22,327 bases of DNA, from positions 1 to 22,327 of the forward strand of contig JBBIQI010000028.1 in NCBI GenBank assembly GCA_037442465.1, in the 5' to 3' direction. The stretch comes from DSNY01 sp037442465. Its GTDB lineage: Bacteria > Pseudomonadota > Gammaproteobacteria > Burkholderiales > Burkholderiaceae_F. The translations under genes were made by a program, and so were the position numbers. Shown here in pieces: positions 1 to 7,111 of this stretch. How positions within the stretch are numbered: position 1 is the stretch's first letter; the number at the start of each line of letters is the position of its first letter. The notes below the pieces were generated by a model, which was not told the DNA's origin, ran no database searches, and saw only the letters and a program-made list of their open reading frames with translations.

Positions 1-37
1 TCGTCGTGTCTCCATCTTTGTGGTTCGGTGCGCGGAT

Positions 38-289
38 GCTAGCCCGGATATTTCACGGGGGCGCGGGAGTTGCGCGAGCGTATTGCGCGCGGCAGGTTGC
101 GCGAGACGGTCGCAGCCAAGGCCAGAGGGCCTTGGCGAGAAGTTGAGCGCAAGATGACCGCGCAGGCGCCGCGCAAACCCGCGCAGCCCCGGCGATACGG
201 AACGGATTGCGCTCGGCGAACCGCAAGTGCCTGCCGAAGGAGAAGAAAGTACGCACGCGGGGGCGACCTCGTGAAATATCCGGGCTAGC
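38..289. repeat. 252-bp segment with perfect 19-bp terminal inverted repeats (MITE-like candidate)
   Basis: The arm at 38-56 (GCTAGCCCGGATATTTCAC) is the exact reverse complement of 271-289. Between the arms lies about 214 bp of GC-rich sequence with a central hairpin at 116-135 (8-bp arms CCAAGGCC/GGCCTTGG, 4-nt loop). Perfect ends around a short non-transposase core are what a non-autonomous transposable element looks like, but I see no target-site duplication: the flanks GCGCGGAT and GCGTACGG differ. Both strands stay open for roughly 70-100 codons, with Arg/Ala-rich translations typical of shadow frames in GC-rich DNA, so I do not call a gene. It could also be a structured intergenic repeat. 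The inverted repeat is certain; its mobile nature is inference. Confidence 0.55.
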
Positions 290-596
290 GCGTACGGAAG
301 CGCCGAATTGCGCTCTCGCTCCCGTGCGTTTGCGCGCACGTTCGGGATGCGTCGTCAATAGAATCGGCGGACCTTACCCAACGACCTCGGGCCGGACGCG
401 CGGATCGCGCAAACGCGCTGCTCCTAGCGTCGCGAGCATTGACGGGCGCATCGTGCTACCGCGATGATGCCCGCCGTTGCGACGCGAAGCGGGCGGCGTC
501 CGCCGCCAGGGGGCGGCGTACAGGGGCGACGGAGAGTCTGGTGCGGACGGTGCTTGCGCTCGGGCGCGGTCGGTAGGCGCACGCAGGAGTCAGAAA
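290..596. other. Intergenic stretch without a convincing gene
   Basis: No reading frame here has recognisable protein features. Two small structures are visible. A 6-bp hairpin lies at 323-340 (CGTGCG/CGCACG). A three-part run, GGCGGCG (492-498), CGCCGCC (501-507) and GGCGGCG (512-518), lets the middle arm pair with either neighbour. A TAGAAT at 359-364 resembles a -10 element but has no good -35. The stretch probably carries the leader and promoter of the AsmA-like gene at 597. Confidence 0.4.
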
Positions 597-2069
597 ATGA
601 AGACGAGTGTGCGCTCACCATCGAGGCCGCGTCACGGCGACACGGCGCAGCCGTGGGAGCCGACGCGTGCAACCGACTTTGCGATCACGACGGTGAACGT
701 TCCGGACCGCTTAGACATGCAGGAGGTGCGTGCGCGCGCCGACGAGGACGATGACGCGCCGCGACGACGCCTGGTTTTCGACACGTATCGGCTGCGCGTC
801 TGGGTCAAGCGTCTGCTGATCGTTGGCGTGCTCGGCGCTGCGGCGTATTACGGCTACCTTGCCCTGCTGCCTCTGCGCGACGAGTTATCCGCTGCCAGTA
901 TCGCCGCACGCCTGACCCGGGGCCTCGCGCAGCCAGTGCAGGTGGCGAGCGCCGAGTTCCGCCTTACCCCTACGCCGCGGCTGGTGCTGCAAGGGATCGA
1001 CGTCGCCGGCGTTTATCGGCTCGGTGAGGTTTCACTGCACTTCAATTGGGAAGATGCGGTGCGCGCGCTGCGCGGCGGCAACTGGATCTGGGGTGAGGCT
1101 GTGATCGCGCCGTTGAAGCTCGACGGTGCGCAGGGGCTCGCGTTGCTGAAGTCGCTCGGTGGCGCCGGCGGCGCGATTCCGCCGACGATTTCGACGATCC
1201 GCTTCGAGTCGGTCGAATTCGATGACATGCCCTTGCTGCCGGGCCGGTACGAAGTTCTCGCGAGGCGAGGAGGGGACGGGCGTTTCGCCCCGGTCACTCT
1301 CACGGAGATCGGTAGCGATGGACGCATGAAGCTCACCGTGGCCGTCAGGGCCGATGGCGAGTTGGGCGAGGCGGTCGAGTTCCAGCTTGACGCGGCGAAC
1401 TGGGCGTTGCCGGTGGGGCCGGCCGCTCGTTGGAGCGAAGTCGTCGCGAGCGGACGTGCGCGGCCGAATCTGATCGAGGTCGACAGCTACAGCCTCGGCG
1501 GCCCCTTTGGGGTGGCCCAGGGGCTCATCGTGGCCGCGCGCGACGTCGAGTGGGCCCTGACCGGTACGGCACGTGCGCCGAACCTGGATATCGAGTCTGT
1601 ACTGCTTCACTTCAAAGGTCAGCCGAGCGAGGAGCGGCCGAAGGGGCAGGCGGCCGTATCGATGTACGGAACAGCCTTGCTCAGCCTGCTCGTTGCCGGC
1701 CGCGGCGAAACGCTGGCGCAGGCGATCGCTCAGTCCGTCGCCGCGGGCCCGCTGCAAGTGCGCTGGGCCACCCTGAATGGCATCAATCTCGGTTACGCGG
1801 CGACGCGGGGCGGGGCTTACGGTGTCACCGGCAGCGGCATCACGCGCTTCAGCGAACTCGAAGCATCGGTGACGCTGGCGCGCACCGGGTTGACGGTCGC
1901 AGGCATTCACGGCCGGGCCGGCGCGATGACCACCCGCGGCGAGCTGCGGGTGGCGCCGGACCTTGGTCTTACGGGTGCACTTGGGGTCGATCTCGGCGCG
2001 CAGCGGGTGCAGGCGCCGATCAACGTCAAGGTGCGCGGGACGGCGTTACAGCCGCAATTCGGCCGCTGA
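597..2069 (+). CDS. AsmA-like membrane-anchored protein
   Basis: This 490-aa protein has a hydrophilic acidic N-terminus (residues 1-65), one clear transmembrane segment (about 68-93, LLIVGVLGAAAYYGYLALL), then a long periplasmic-type region. The rest resembles the AsmA superfamily: a repeated beta-strand pattern and a C-terminal part of the form T-x-A-G-I-x-G-R-A-G-A-M-T-T-R-G. AsmA-type proteins sit in the inner membrane, face the periplasm, and are linked to outer-membrane assembly or lipid transport. I chose ATG 597 because AGGAG at 585-589 is well spaced. The frame is open back to 477, but the extra residues are low-complexity and lack a ribosome site. ATG 717 is a possible shorter start. 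It has its own leader upstream and is followed by the parS region, so it is probably not in the mnmG transcript. Family-level call only; the specific role is unknown. Confidence 0.6.
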   Translation: MKTSVRSPSRPRHGDTAQPWEPTRATDFAITTVNVPDRLDMQEVRARADEDDDAPRRRLVFDTYRLRVWVKRLLIVGVLGAAAYYGYLALLPLRDELSAASIAARLTRGLAQPVQVASAEFRLTPTPRLVLQGIDVAGVYRLGEVSLHFNWEDAVRALRGGNWIWGEAVIAPLKLDGAQGLALLKSLGGAGGAIPPTISTIRFESVEFDDMPLLPGRYEVLARRGGDGRFAPVTLTEIGSDGRMKLTVAVRADGELGEAVEFQLDAANWALPVGPAARWSEVVASGRARPNLIEVDSYSLGGPFGVAQGLIVAARDVEWALTGTARAPNLDIESVLLHFKGQPSEERPKGQAAVSMYGTALLSLLVAGRGETLAQAIAQSVAAGPLQVRWATLNGINLGYAATRGGAYGVTGSGITRFSELEASVTLARTGLTVAGIHGRAGAMTTRGELRVAPDLGLTGALGVDLGAQRVQAPINVKVRGTALQPQFGR

Positions 2070-2120
2070 CGAGGCGGCCGTCGCCGCGGGCGATGGCCTC
2101 AGGATCGTCGCCGGCACGAA

Positions 2121-2136
2121 GGTTTCACGTGGAACC
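2121..2136. promoter_or_regulatory. parS: parS site 1 (imperfect)
   Basis: GGTTTCACGTGGAACC matches the bacterial parS palindrome TGTTTCACGTGAAACA except for the outermost bases and one inner base (G for A at 2132). It lies 25 bp centre to centre from a better copy. ParB, encoded 3.6 kb downstream, would bind here. Confidence 0.85.
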
Positions 2137-2145
2137 GGCGCTAGA

Positions 2146-2161
2146 CGTTTCACGTGAAACC
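2146..2161. promoter_or_regulatory. parS: parS site 2 (perfect 14-bp core)
   Basis: CGTTTCACGTGAAACC contains the perfect palindrome GTTTCACGTGAAAC. This is the ParB-binding centromere motif of chromosomal ParABS systems, and parA and parB lie downstream on the same strand. The pair is flanked by direct copies of CGCCGGCACG at 2109-2118 and 2164-2173. The site ends 14 bp before a possible -35 element of mnmG, so ParB loading could affect that promoter. Confidence 0.93.
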
Positions 2162-2174
2162 AGCGCCGGCACGC

Positions 2175-2203
2175 TTCTAAGCTCGGGGCGTGAACCGTAT
2201 ACT
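2175..2203 (+). promoter_or_regulatory. Possible mnmG promoter
   Basis: TATACT at 2198-2203 is a good -10 element. The -35 position 17 bp upstream is only TTCTAA, a weak match. Transcription would start about 40 bp before the mnmG ATG. The stretch after the -10 (CCGCGGC then CTTT) resembles that after the atp promoter's -10 (CCCGCGGC then TTT). Confidence 0.4.
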
Positions 2204-2250
2204 CCGCGGCCTTTCAAAGGCGAGGTACCGCCGTTCCAACGACTCCGGCC

Positions 2251-4170
2251 ATGGACTATCCGACTGAGTTCGACGTCATCGTCATCGGTGGCGGTCACGC
2301 CGGGACCGAGGCCTGCCTGGCCGCTGCGCGCATGGGCTGCCGCACCTTGCTGCTGACCCACAACATCGAAACGCTCGGACAGATGTCGTGCAACCCTTCG
2401 ATCGGCGGCATCGGCAAGGGGCATCTGGTCAAGGAGGTCGATGCGCTGGGCGGGGCGATGGCTGGCGCTGCCGACGAGGCGGGTATTCAGTTCCGCATTC
2501 TCAACCGCTCGAAGGGGCCAGCCGTGCGCGCGACACGCGCGCAAGCGGATCGCCTGCTGTACAAGTGCGCGATCCGCACCCGGCTCGAGAATCAGTCGAA
2601 TCTCTGGCTGTTCCAGCAGCCGGTCGACGATCTGCTTCTGGAGGGCGGGCGGGTGGTCGGCGCGGTCACGCAGTCCGGGATCCGTTTCCGCAGTCGCGCG
2701 GTCGTGCTGACGGCGGGCACTTTCCTCAACGGCTTGATCCATATCGGGCTGCAGCACTACTCCGCCGGGCGCGCTGGCGATCCGCCGTCGATATCGCTCG
2801 CAGCTCGTCTTAAGGAGCTCAAGCTCCCGCAAGGAAGACTGAAGACTGGCACGCCGCCCCGCATCGATGGCCGGACGATCGACTTTGCGCAATGCGAGGA
2901 ACAGCCGGGCGACGTCGATCCGATTCCGGTGTTTTCGTTCCTCGGGCGTGCCGATCAGCATCCACGGCAACTGCCGTGCTGGGTGACGCATACGAACCCC
3001 CGCACGCACGAGATCATTCGTGCCAATCTCGATCGCAGCCCGATGTATTCGGGCGTGATCGAGGGCGTCGGGCCGCGCTACTGCCCTTCGATCGAGGACA
3101 AGATCCACCGCTTCGCCGACAAGTCGAGCCACCAGATCTTCCTTGAGCCGGAAGGGCTGACGACGCACGAGTTCTACCCGAATGGCATCTCGACCTCGCT
3201 GCCATTCGACGTCCAACTCCAGATCGTGCGTTCGATGCGTGGGCTGGAGAACGCGCACATCCTGCGGCCGGGCTACGCGATCGAGTACGACTACTACGAT
3301 CCGCGCGCGCTGCGTGGCACCCTCGAGACTAAGGAGATCGAAGGACTGTTCTTCGCTGGCCAGATCAACGGCACGACGGGTTACGAGGAGGCGGCCGCGC
3401 AGGGCTTGCTGGCCGGTATCAACGCTGCATTGAAAGTGAAAGACCGCGAGCCTTGGTGTCCGCGCCGCGACCAGGCCTACCTGGGCGTGCTGATCGACGA
3501 TCTGATCACGCGCGGCGTCTCCGAGCCGTACAGGATGTTCACGTCACGCGCGGAGTACCGGCTCAGCTTGCGCGAGGACAACGCCGATTCTCGCCTGACC
3601 GAGATCGGGCGCACGTTGGGCTGCGTGGACGACGTGCGGTGGGCGGCATACTGCCGAAAGCGCGACGCGGTCGAACGCGAGGTCGAGCGCCTGAGATCGA
3701 CGTGGGTGAATCCTCGCATTCTTTCGAGCGCAGAAGCCGCGAGAGTTCTCGGAAAGCCGGTGGAACGAGAGTACACACTCGCTGACTTGTTGCGGCGGCC
3801 GGATGTCTCCTACGCCAACCTCGTGACGCTGCGCCGGGCCGACGGCGAGCCGCTCGGTGGCCCTGGTGTCGACGATCCACAAGCTGCCGAGCAGGTCGAA
3901 ATCGCGATCAAGTACGCCGGGTACATCTCTCGCCAGCGAGAGGAAGTCGCCCGGCACGAATCGAGTGAAACGACCCGCATTCCCCCGACCTTCGACTACG
4001 ACGCCGTGCGCGGCTTGTCGATCGAAGTGCGCCAGAAGCTCAAGGCCCATTGTCCGGAGACGATCGGCCAGGCGGCGCGCATTTCGGGCGTGACGCCGGC
4101 GGCCATTTCGCTGCTGCTTGTTCATCTGAAGCGGCTCAACCGACGTGACGCCGGCAAGCTCGCCGCCTGA
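2251..4170 (+). CDS. mnmG: tRNA uridine-5-carboxymethylaminomethyl modification enzyme MnmG (GidA)
   Basis: MnmG is the FAD-binding partner of MnmE. The complex installs carboxymethylaminomethyl on the wobble uridine (U34) of certain tRNAs, using 5,10-methylene-tetrahydrofolate. The 639-aa length is usual for the family. Visible motifs are the Rossmann loop GGGHAG (residues 13-18), the conserved CNPSIGGIGKGHLVKE block starting at Cys47, GTPPRIDGRTIDF in the middle, and AGQINGTTGYEEAAAQG later, a family signature. There is no strong Shine-Dalgarno sequence before ATG 2251, but the homology begins right there. Its 3' end overlaps rsmG by 26 bp, so the two are translationally linked, and parA and parB follow on the same strand. 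Confidence 0.97.
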   Translation: MDYPTEFDVIVIGGGHAGTEACLAAARMGCRTLLLTHNIETLGQMSCNPSIGGIGKGHLVKEVDALGGAMAGAADEAGIQFRILNRSKGPAVRATRAQADRLLYKCAIRTRLENQSNLWLFQQPVDDLLLEGGRVVGAVTQSGIRFRSRAVVLTAGTFLNGLIHIGLQHYSAGRAGDPPSISLAARLKELKLPQGRLKTGTPPRIDGRTIDFAQCEEQPGDVDPIPVFSFLGRADQHPRQLPCWVTHTNPRTHEIIRANLDRSPMYSGVIEGVGPRYCPSIEDKIHRFADKSSHQIFLEPEGLTTHEFYPNGISTSLPFDVQLQIVRSMRGLENAHILRPGYAIEYDYYDPRALRGTLETKEIEGLFFAGQINGTTGYEEAAAQGLLAGINAALKVKDREPWCPRRDQAYLGVLIDDLITRGVSEPYRMFTSRAEYRLSLREDNADSRLTEIGRTLGCVDDVRWAAYCRKRDAVEREVERLRSTWVNPRILSSAEAARVLGKPVEREYTLADLLRRPDVSYANLVTLRRADGEPLGGPGVDDPQAAEQVEIAIKYAGYISRQREEVARHESSETTRIPPTFDYDAVRGLSIEVRQKLKAHCPETIGQAARISGVTPAAISLLLVHLKRLNRRDAGKLAA

Positions 4171-4816
4171 CATCGACGCATGGATGCAGCCCGTCACAGC
4201 GGGCGCGGCCCAGATCGACGTCTCATTGTCGCGCCCGCAAGCCGAACAACTGGGTCGCTTCGCCGCGCTGCTGCTCAAGTGGAACGCGGTCTACAACCTG
4301 ACGGCGATTGACCGGCAAGACGAGGTCGTTGGGCTGCACCTGCTCGATTCGCTGTCGATTCTGCCCGAGCTCGACCGCCACGCCGATGCCCGACCGTTGC
4401 GCGTGCTTGACGCCGGCGCCGGCGGCGGCCTGCCGGGCATCCCGCTGGCCATCGTGCGCCCCGGATGGCGGTTCTGGCTGATCGACAAGGTGAAGAAGAA
4501 GACGGCTTTCCTGCAGCAGGCACGTGTCGAGCTGGGTCTGACCAACGTTTCGGTCGTCAACGCGCGCATTGAGACATGGGCGCCGGCCGAGCGCTTCGAC
4601 GTCATCGTTGCGCGCGCGTTCACGTCGCTGGCCGGCCTCGTTGCCTGGACGCGGCATTTACTTGCGCCGGGCGGCGTCTGGTTCGCGATGAAGGGGGGTA
4701 TGCCGGATGAGGAGATCGCCGCGCTGCCAGCGGATGTCCGCGTACGACGCACGGTTAAACTTCGCGTCCCGCGCGTGGATGGACAGCGGCACCTGATCGT
4801 TCTCGAAACCTGCTGA
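4145..4816 (+). CDS. rsmG: 16S rRNA (guanine527-N7)-methyltransferase RsmG (GidB)
   Basis: RsmG methylates N7 of G527 in 16S rRNA using S-adenosylmethionine. The SAM-binding loop is seen as DAGAGGGLPGIPLAI near residue 89. The N-terminal LLLKWNAVYNLTAI block and the HLLDSLSI block that follows it are family hallmarks. The GTG at 4145 gives 223 aa and overlaps mnmG; ATG 4184 gives 210 aa, closer to the usual 207-210, and either may be used because neither has a clear ribosome site. The stop codon overlaps the next start (TGATG), which implies translational coupling to the short remnant that follows. Confidence 0.95.
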   Translation: MTPASSPPDIDAWMQPVTAGAAQIDVSLSRPQAEQLGRFAALLLKWNAVYNLTAIDRQDEVVGLHLLDSLSILPELDRHADARPLRVLDAGAGGGLPGIPLAIVRPGWRFWLIDKVKKKTAFLQQARVELGLTNVSVVNARIETWAPAERFDVIVARAFTSLAGLVAWTRHLLAPGGVWFAMKGGMPDEEIAALPADVRVRRTVKLRVPRVDGQRHLIVLETC

Positions 4817-4959
4817 TGCCGAGCATTGCCGACTACTGGGCGTTCGTCGCGGCGGTTCTGGTGTTCCAGAAGCTGCCGGGCATCTTCGCGCTGCTGACTT
4901 CCACCTGGCAACGCAGGTCGCAGGCAGGCGTTGCGGCGCGCGGATCGGCAAGAGGCTAG
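4816..4959 (+). pseudogene. 47-codon remnant resembling the N-terminus of a LysE/RhtB-family exporter
   Basis: The reading frame starts inside the rsmG stop (TGATG) and ends with TAG at 4957-4959, three bases before parA. It encodes MPSIADYWAFVAAVLVFQKL followed by a short hydrophobic helix and a basic tail (WQRRSQAGVAARG). From memory of the family, LysE/RhtB transporters begin with the same pattern: a hydrophobic helix, LPG, then ALLTST and a basic RxGxxAxxG turn. Burkholderiales relatives often carry a full LysE-type gene between rsmG and parA. Here only about 40 of some 200 residues remain, with no later transmembrane helices, so it looks like a deletion remnant whose coupled start was kept. 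It could still be translated as a small membrane protein. The identity is inference. Confidence 0.55.
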
Positions 4960-4962
4960 GGC

Positions 4963-5733
4963 GTGGCGCGCATCTTCTGCATCGCCAACCAAAAGGGCGG
5001 CGTCGGCAAGACAACCACCAGCGTCAACCTTGCCGCCGGGCTTGCCGCGCAGGGCCAGCGCGTGCTCCTGATCGACCTCGATCCGCAGGGCAATGCGACG
5101 ATGGGCAGCGGGGTGGACAAGCGGGCGCTGGCACGCTCCGTGTATCACGTGCTGCTCGGGTTGGCGACGATCGCGCAGGCGCGCGTGAAGTCCGACGCTG
5201 GCGGCTACGACGTGCTCGGCGCCAATCGCGATCTGGCTGGCGCGGAAGTCGAGCTGGTCGACCTCGACGATCGCGAAACGCGGCTGAAGGTCGCGCTGCG
5301 TGCGGTCGAAGCCGACTACGACTTCGTGCTGATCGACTGCCCGCCTTCGCTGTCGCTGCTGACCTTGAACGGGCTGTGCGCGGCGCACGGCGTCGTGATC
5401 CCGATGCAGTGCGAGTACTTCGCGCTCGAGGGTCTCACCGACCTCGTCACCACGATCAAGCGCGTGCATGCCAACCTCAACGCCGACCTGAAGATCATCG
5501 GTCTGCTGCGGGTGATGTTCGATCCGCGGATGACCCTGCAGCAGCAGGTGTCCGAGCAGCTCGAGGGGCACTTCGGCGACAAGGTGTTCAGGACGATCAT
5601 TCCGCGCAACGTGCGGCTCGCCGAAGCGCCGAGTTACGGCCTGCCGGGCGTGGCCTATGACCGCAGCTCGCGCGGCGCGCAGGCCTACCTGTCGTTCGGT
5701 GCCGAGATGATCGAGCGCGTCAAGACGCTGTGA
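4963..5733 (+). CDS. parA: Chromosome partitioning ATPase ParA (Soj)
   Basis: ParA is a deviant-Walker ATPase that binds DNA nonspecifically as an ATP dimer and is stimulated by ParB-parS complexes to move the origin region. The deviant Walker A is KGGVGKTT near residues 11-18, followed by DLDPQGNAT near residue 39 and the Walker B region IDCPPSLSLLT. The 256-aa length is typical of the short chromosomal Soj type, which lacks the N-terminal DNA-binding domain of plasmid ParA. The GTG start at 4963 is preceded by AGAGG at 4951-4955 and lies just after the LysE-like remnant. parB follows 16 bp downstream, so the two are co-transcribed. Confidence 0.97.
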   Translation: MARIFCIANQKGGVGKTTTSVNLAAGLAAQGQRVLLIDLDPQGNATMGSGVDKRALARSVYHVLLGLATIAQARVKSDAGGYDVLGANRDLAGAEVELVDLDDRETRLKVALRAVEADYDFVLIDCPPSLSLLTLNGLCAAHGVVIPMQCEYFALEGLTDLVTTIKRVHANLNADLKIIGLLRVMFDPRMTLQQQVSEQLEGHFGDKVFRTIIPRNVRLAEAPSYGLPGVAYDRSSRGAQAYLSFGAEMIERVKTL

Positions 5734-5749
5734 CGAATCCGGAGACCGT

Positions 5750-6610
5750 GTGGCGATGAAAAAAGTGCGCGGACTGGGCCGCGGCCTCGATGCGCTGCTC
5801 GGCGGCGAGCCGGCCGCCGCGCCGGCCGGTGCCCCGACCAGTCTGCCGCTGGCGCGGCTGCGCGCGGGCCGGTATCAACCGCGCACGAAGATGGATCCCG
5901 AGGCACTCGCCGAGCTCGCCGATTCGATCAAGGCGCAGGGCGTGATGCAGCCGATCCTCGTGCGCCCGGTCGACGGCGAGTACTACGAAATCATCGCCGG
6001 CGAGCGCCGCTTTCGCGCCGCGCAGATGGCCGGACTCGAGGAAGTCCCGGTGCTCGTCAAGGATGTGGCCGACGAAGCCGCGCTCGCGATGGCGTTGATC
6101 GAGAACATCCAGCGCGAGAACCTCAACCCGCTCGAGGAAGCGCAGGGTGTGCAGCGGCTGATCCGCGAGTTCGACTTTACCCATGAACAGGCTGCGCAGG
6201 CGATTGGCCGCTCGCGCAGTGCGACGTCGAACCTGTTGCGGCTGCTCAATCTGGCCGCGCCGGTGCAGGAAATGCTGATGGGCGGCCAGCTCGACATGGG
6301 GCACGCGCGCGCGCTGCTCGCGGTCGACGCCGCCACGCAGGTGCAGCTCGGCCACCAGATCGTCATCAAGGGGCTGAGCGTGCGCGAGGCCGAAACGCTG
6401 GTCGCACGCGCGCAGCAGGGGCAACGCAAGGGCAAGGTGGCGCAAGTGACCGCGCGCAGCCGCGATGTCGAGCGGCTGGAAGAGGAGCTGGCCGACGCCC
6501 TCGGCGCGGTGGTTCGTCTGCAGGCCGACGCCAAGGGCAGGGGCAAGATCGAGATCCGGTTTTCCTCGCTCGATCAGCTCGATGGAATCGTCGCGCGCCT
6601 GAAGAAGTAG
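5750..6610 (+). CDS. parB: Chromosome partitioning protein ParB (Spo0J, CTPase and parS-binding)
   Basis: ParB loads onto parS as a CTP-dependent clamp and spreads on flanking DNA. The order of parts is: a basic N-terminus with RGLGRGLDALLGG, a ParB N-terminal CTPase domain with GERRFRAA at residues 84-91 and ENIQRENLNP from about 118, a central helix-turn-helix region (THEQAAQAIGRSRSATSNLLRLL), and a C-terminal dimerisation domain ending in LKK. The length of 286 aa is normal. GTG 5750 or ATG 5756 can both be the start; GGAG lies at 5741-5744. The parS sites at 2121-2161 are its likely targets. Confidence 0.96.
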   Translation: MAMKKVRGLGRGLDALLGGEPAAAPAGAPTSLPLARLRAGRYQPRTKMDPEALAELADSIKAQGVMQPILVRPVDGEYYEIIAGERRFRAAQMAGLEEVPVLVKDVADEAALAMALIENIQRENLNPLEEAQGVQRLIREFDFTHEQAAQAIGRSRSATSNLLRLLNLAAPVQEMLMGGQLDMGHARALLAVDAATQVQLGHQIVIKGLSVREAETLVARAQQGQRKGKVAQVTARSRDVERLEEELADALGAVVRLQADAKGRGKIEIRFSSLDQLDGIVARLKK

Positions 6611-6630
6611 ACCCGCGGCCACGCGCCAAT

Positions 6631-6660
6631 TTGACCGGGCTTCGCCCGCCCCCGTAGAAT
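6631..6660 (+). promoter_or_regulatory. sigma70-type promoter of the atp operon
   Basis: TTGACC (6631-6636), an 18-bp spacer and TAGAAT (6655-6660) each match the sigma70 consensus at 5 of 6 positions. It lies 20 bp after parB stops and would start transcription near 6667, leaving a leader of about 90 nt before atpI. It is the best promoter sequence I see in the window. Confidence 0.75.
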
Positions 6661-6678
6661 CCCGCGGCTTTACGGAAA

Positions 6679-6740
6679 ACGAAGCGACGCAAGACGAAGC
6701 GATGCAGGCGCCGCGCGTTCGACGGTGAGCCCGTCGGACG
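6679..6740 (+). promoter_or_regulatory. Structured atp leader: tandem repeat and 10-bp hairpin
   Basis: Two near-identical 13-mers follow each other at a 15-bp period: ACGAAGCGACGCA at 6679-6691 and ACGAAGCGATGCA at 6694-6706. Then comes a 10-bp stem with one G-U pair (6716-6725 with 6731-6740) and a 5-nt loop. The hairpin ends 16 nt before the atpI ATG. This may set mRNA stability or translation of the first genes; the function is inferred. Confidence 0.45.
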
Positions 6741-6756
6741 ACTGGGGCGAAAAAGC

Positions 6757-7095
6757 ATGTTCCGGGTCGTCGGCCTGCAGATACTCGCGACCGCAATCGT
6801 TTCGCTGGCGGCGTGGCCTCTGGGAGGGAGCGCAGCCGCGGTCTCGGCGCTGTTGGGCGGGGCAGCGTGTTTCGTTCCGAACGGGATGTTCGCGTTGCGG
6901 CTGGCAATGGCCGCGCGCCGCCCGCGAGGGGCGGACGCCGCCGCGTTTTTCGTGGGCGAGTTCGTCAAGGTGGGTTCGACGATCGGCCTGCTCGCGCTGA
7001 TCGGCTGGGCCTACAAGGACGTGGTTTGGCTGGCGTTGATCGTCGCGGTCATCGCCACTCTGAAAAGTTATCTGATCGCCTTTCTCTGGCGCTGA
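6757..7095 (+). CDS. atpI: ATP synthase protein I (AtpI)
   Basis: This is a small hydrophobic protein of 112 aa with about four membrane helices (roughly 4-22, 26-49, 66-84 and 87-108) and a basic loop (AARRPRG) after the second. AtpI sits first in atp operons and is reported to help assembly of the c-ring; it is not part of the final enzyme. The call rests on this topology, the size and the position directly before atpB. ATG 6757 follows a GGGG at 6744-6747, which is a modest ribosome site. It is 17 bp from atpB. Confidence 0.85.
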   Translation: MFRVVGLQILATAIVSLAAWPLGGSAAAVSALLGGAACFVPNGMFALRLAMAARRPRGADAAAFFVGEFVKVGSTIGLLALIGWAYKDVVWLALIVAVIATLKSYLIAFLWR

Positions 7096-7111
7096 ACGAC
7101 GGGACGAGAAA

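Noticed and set aside
53..358. 101-codon minus-strand frame across the inverted-repeat element
   Set aside because: It runs through both inverted-repeat arms, is extremely rich in Arg and Ala, and overlaps open frames on the other strand; there is no sign of real coding.
477..596. N-terminal extension of the AsmA-like gene
   Set aside because: The extra 40 residues are low-complexity, overlap a hairpin region, and lack a ribosome site, while AGGAG fits ATG 597.
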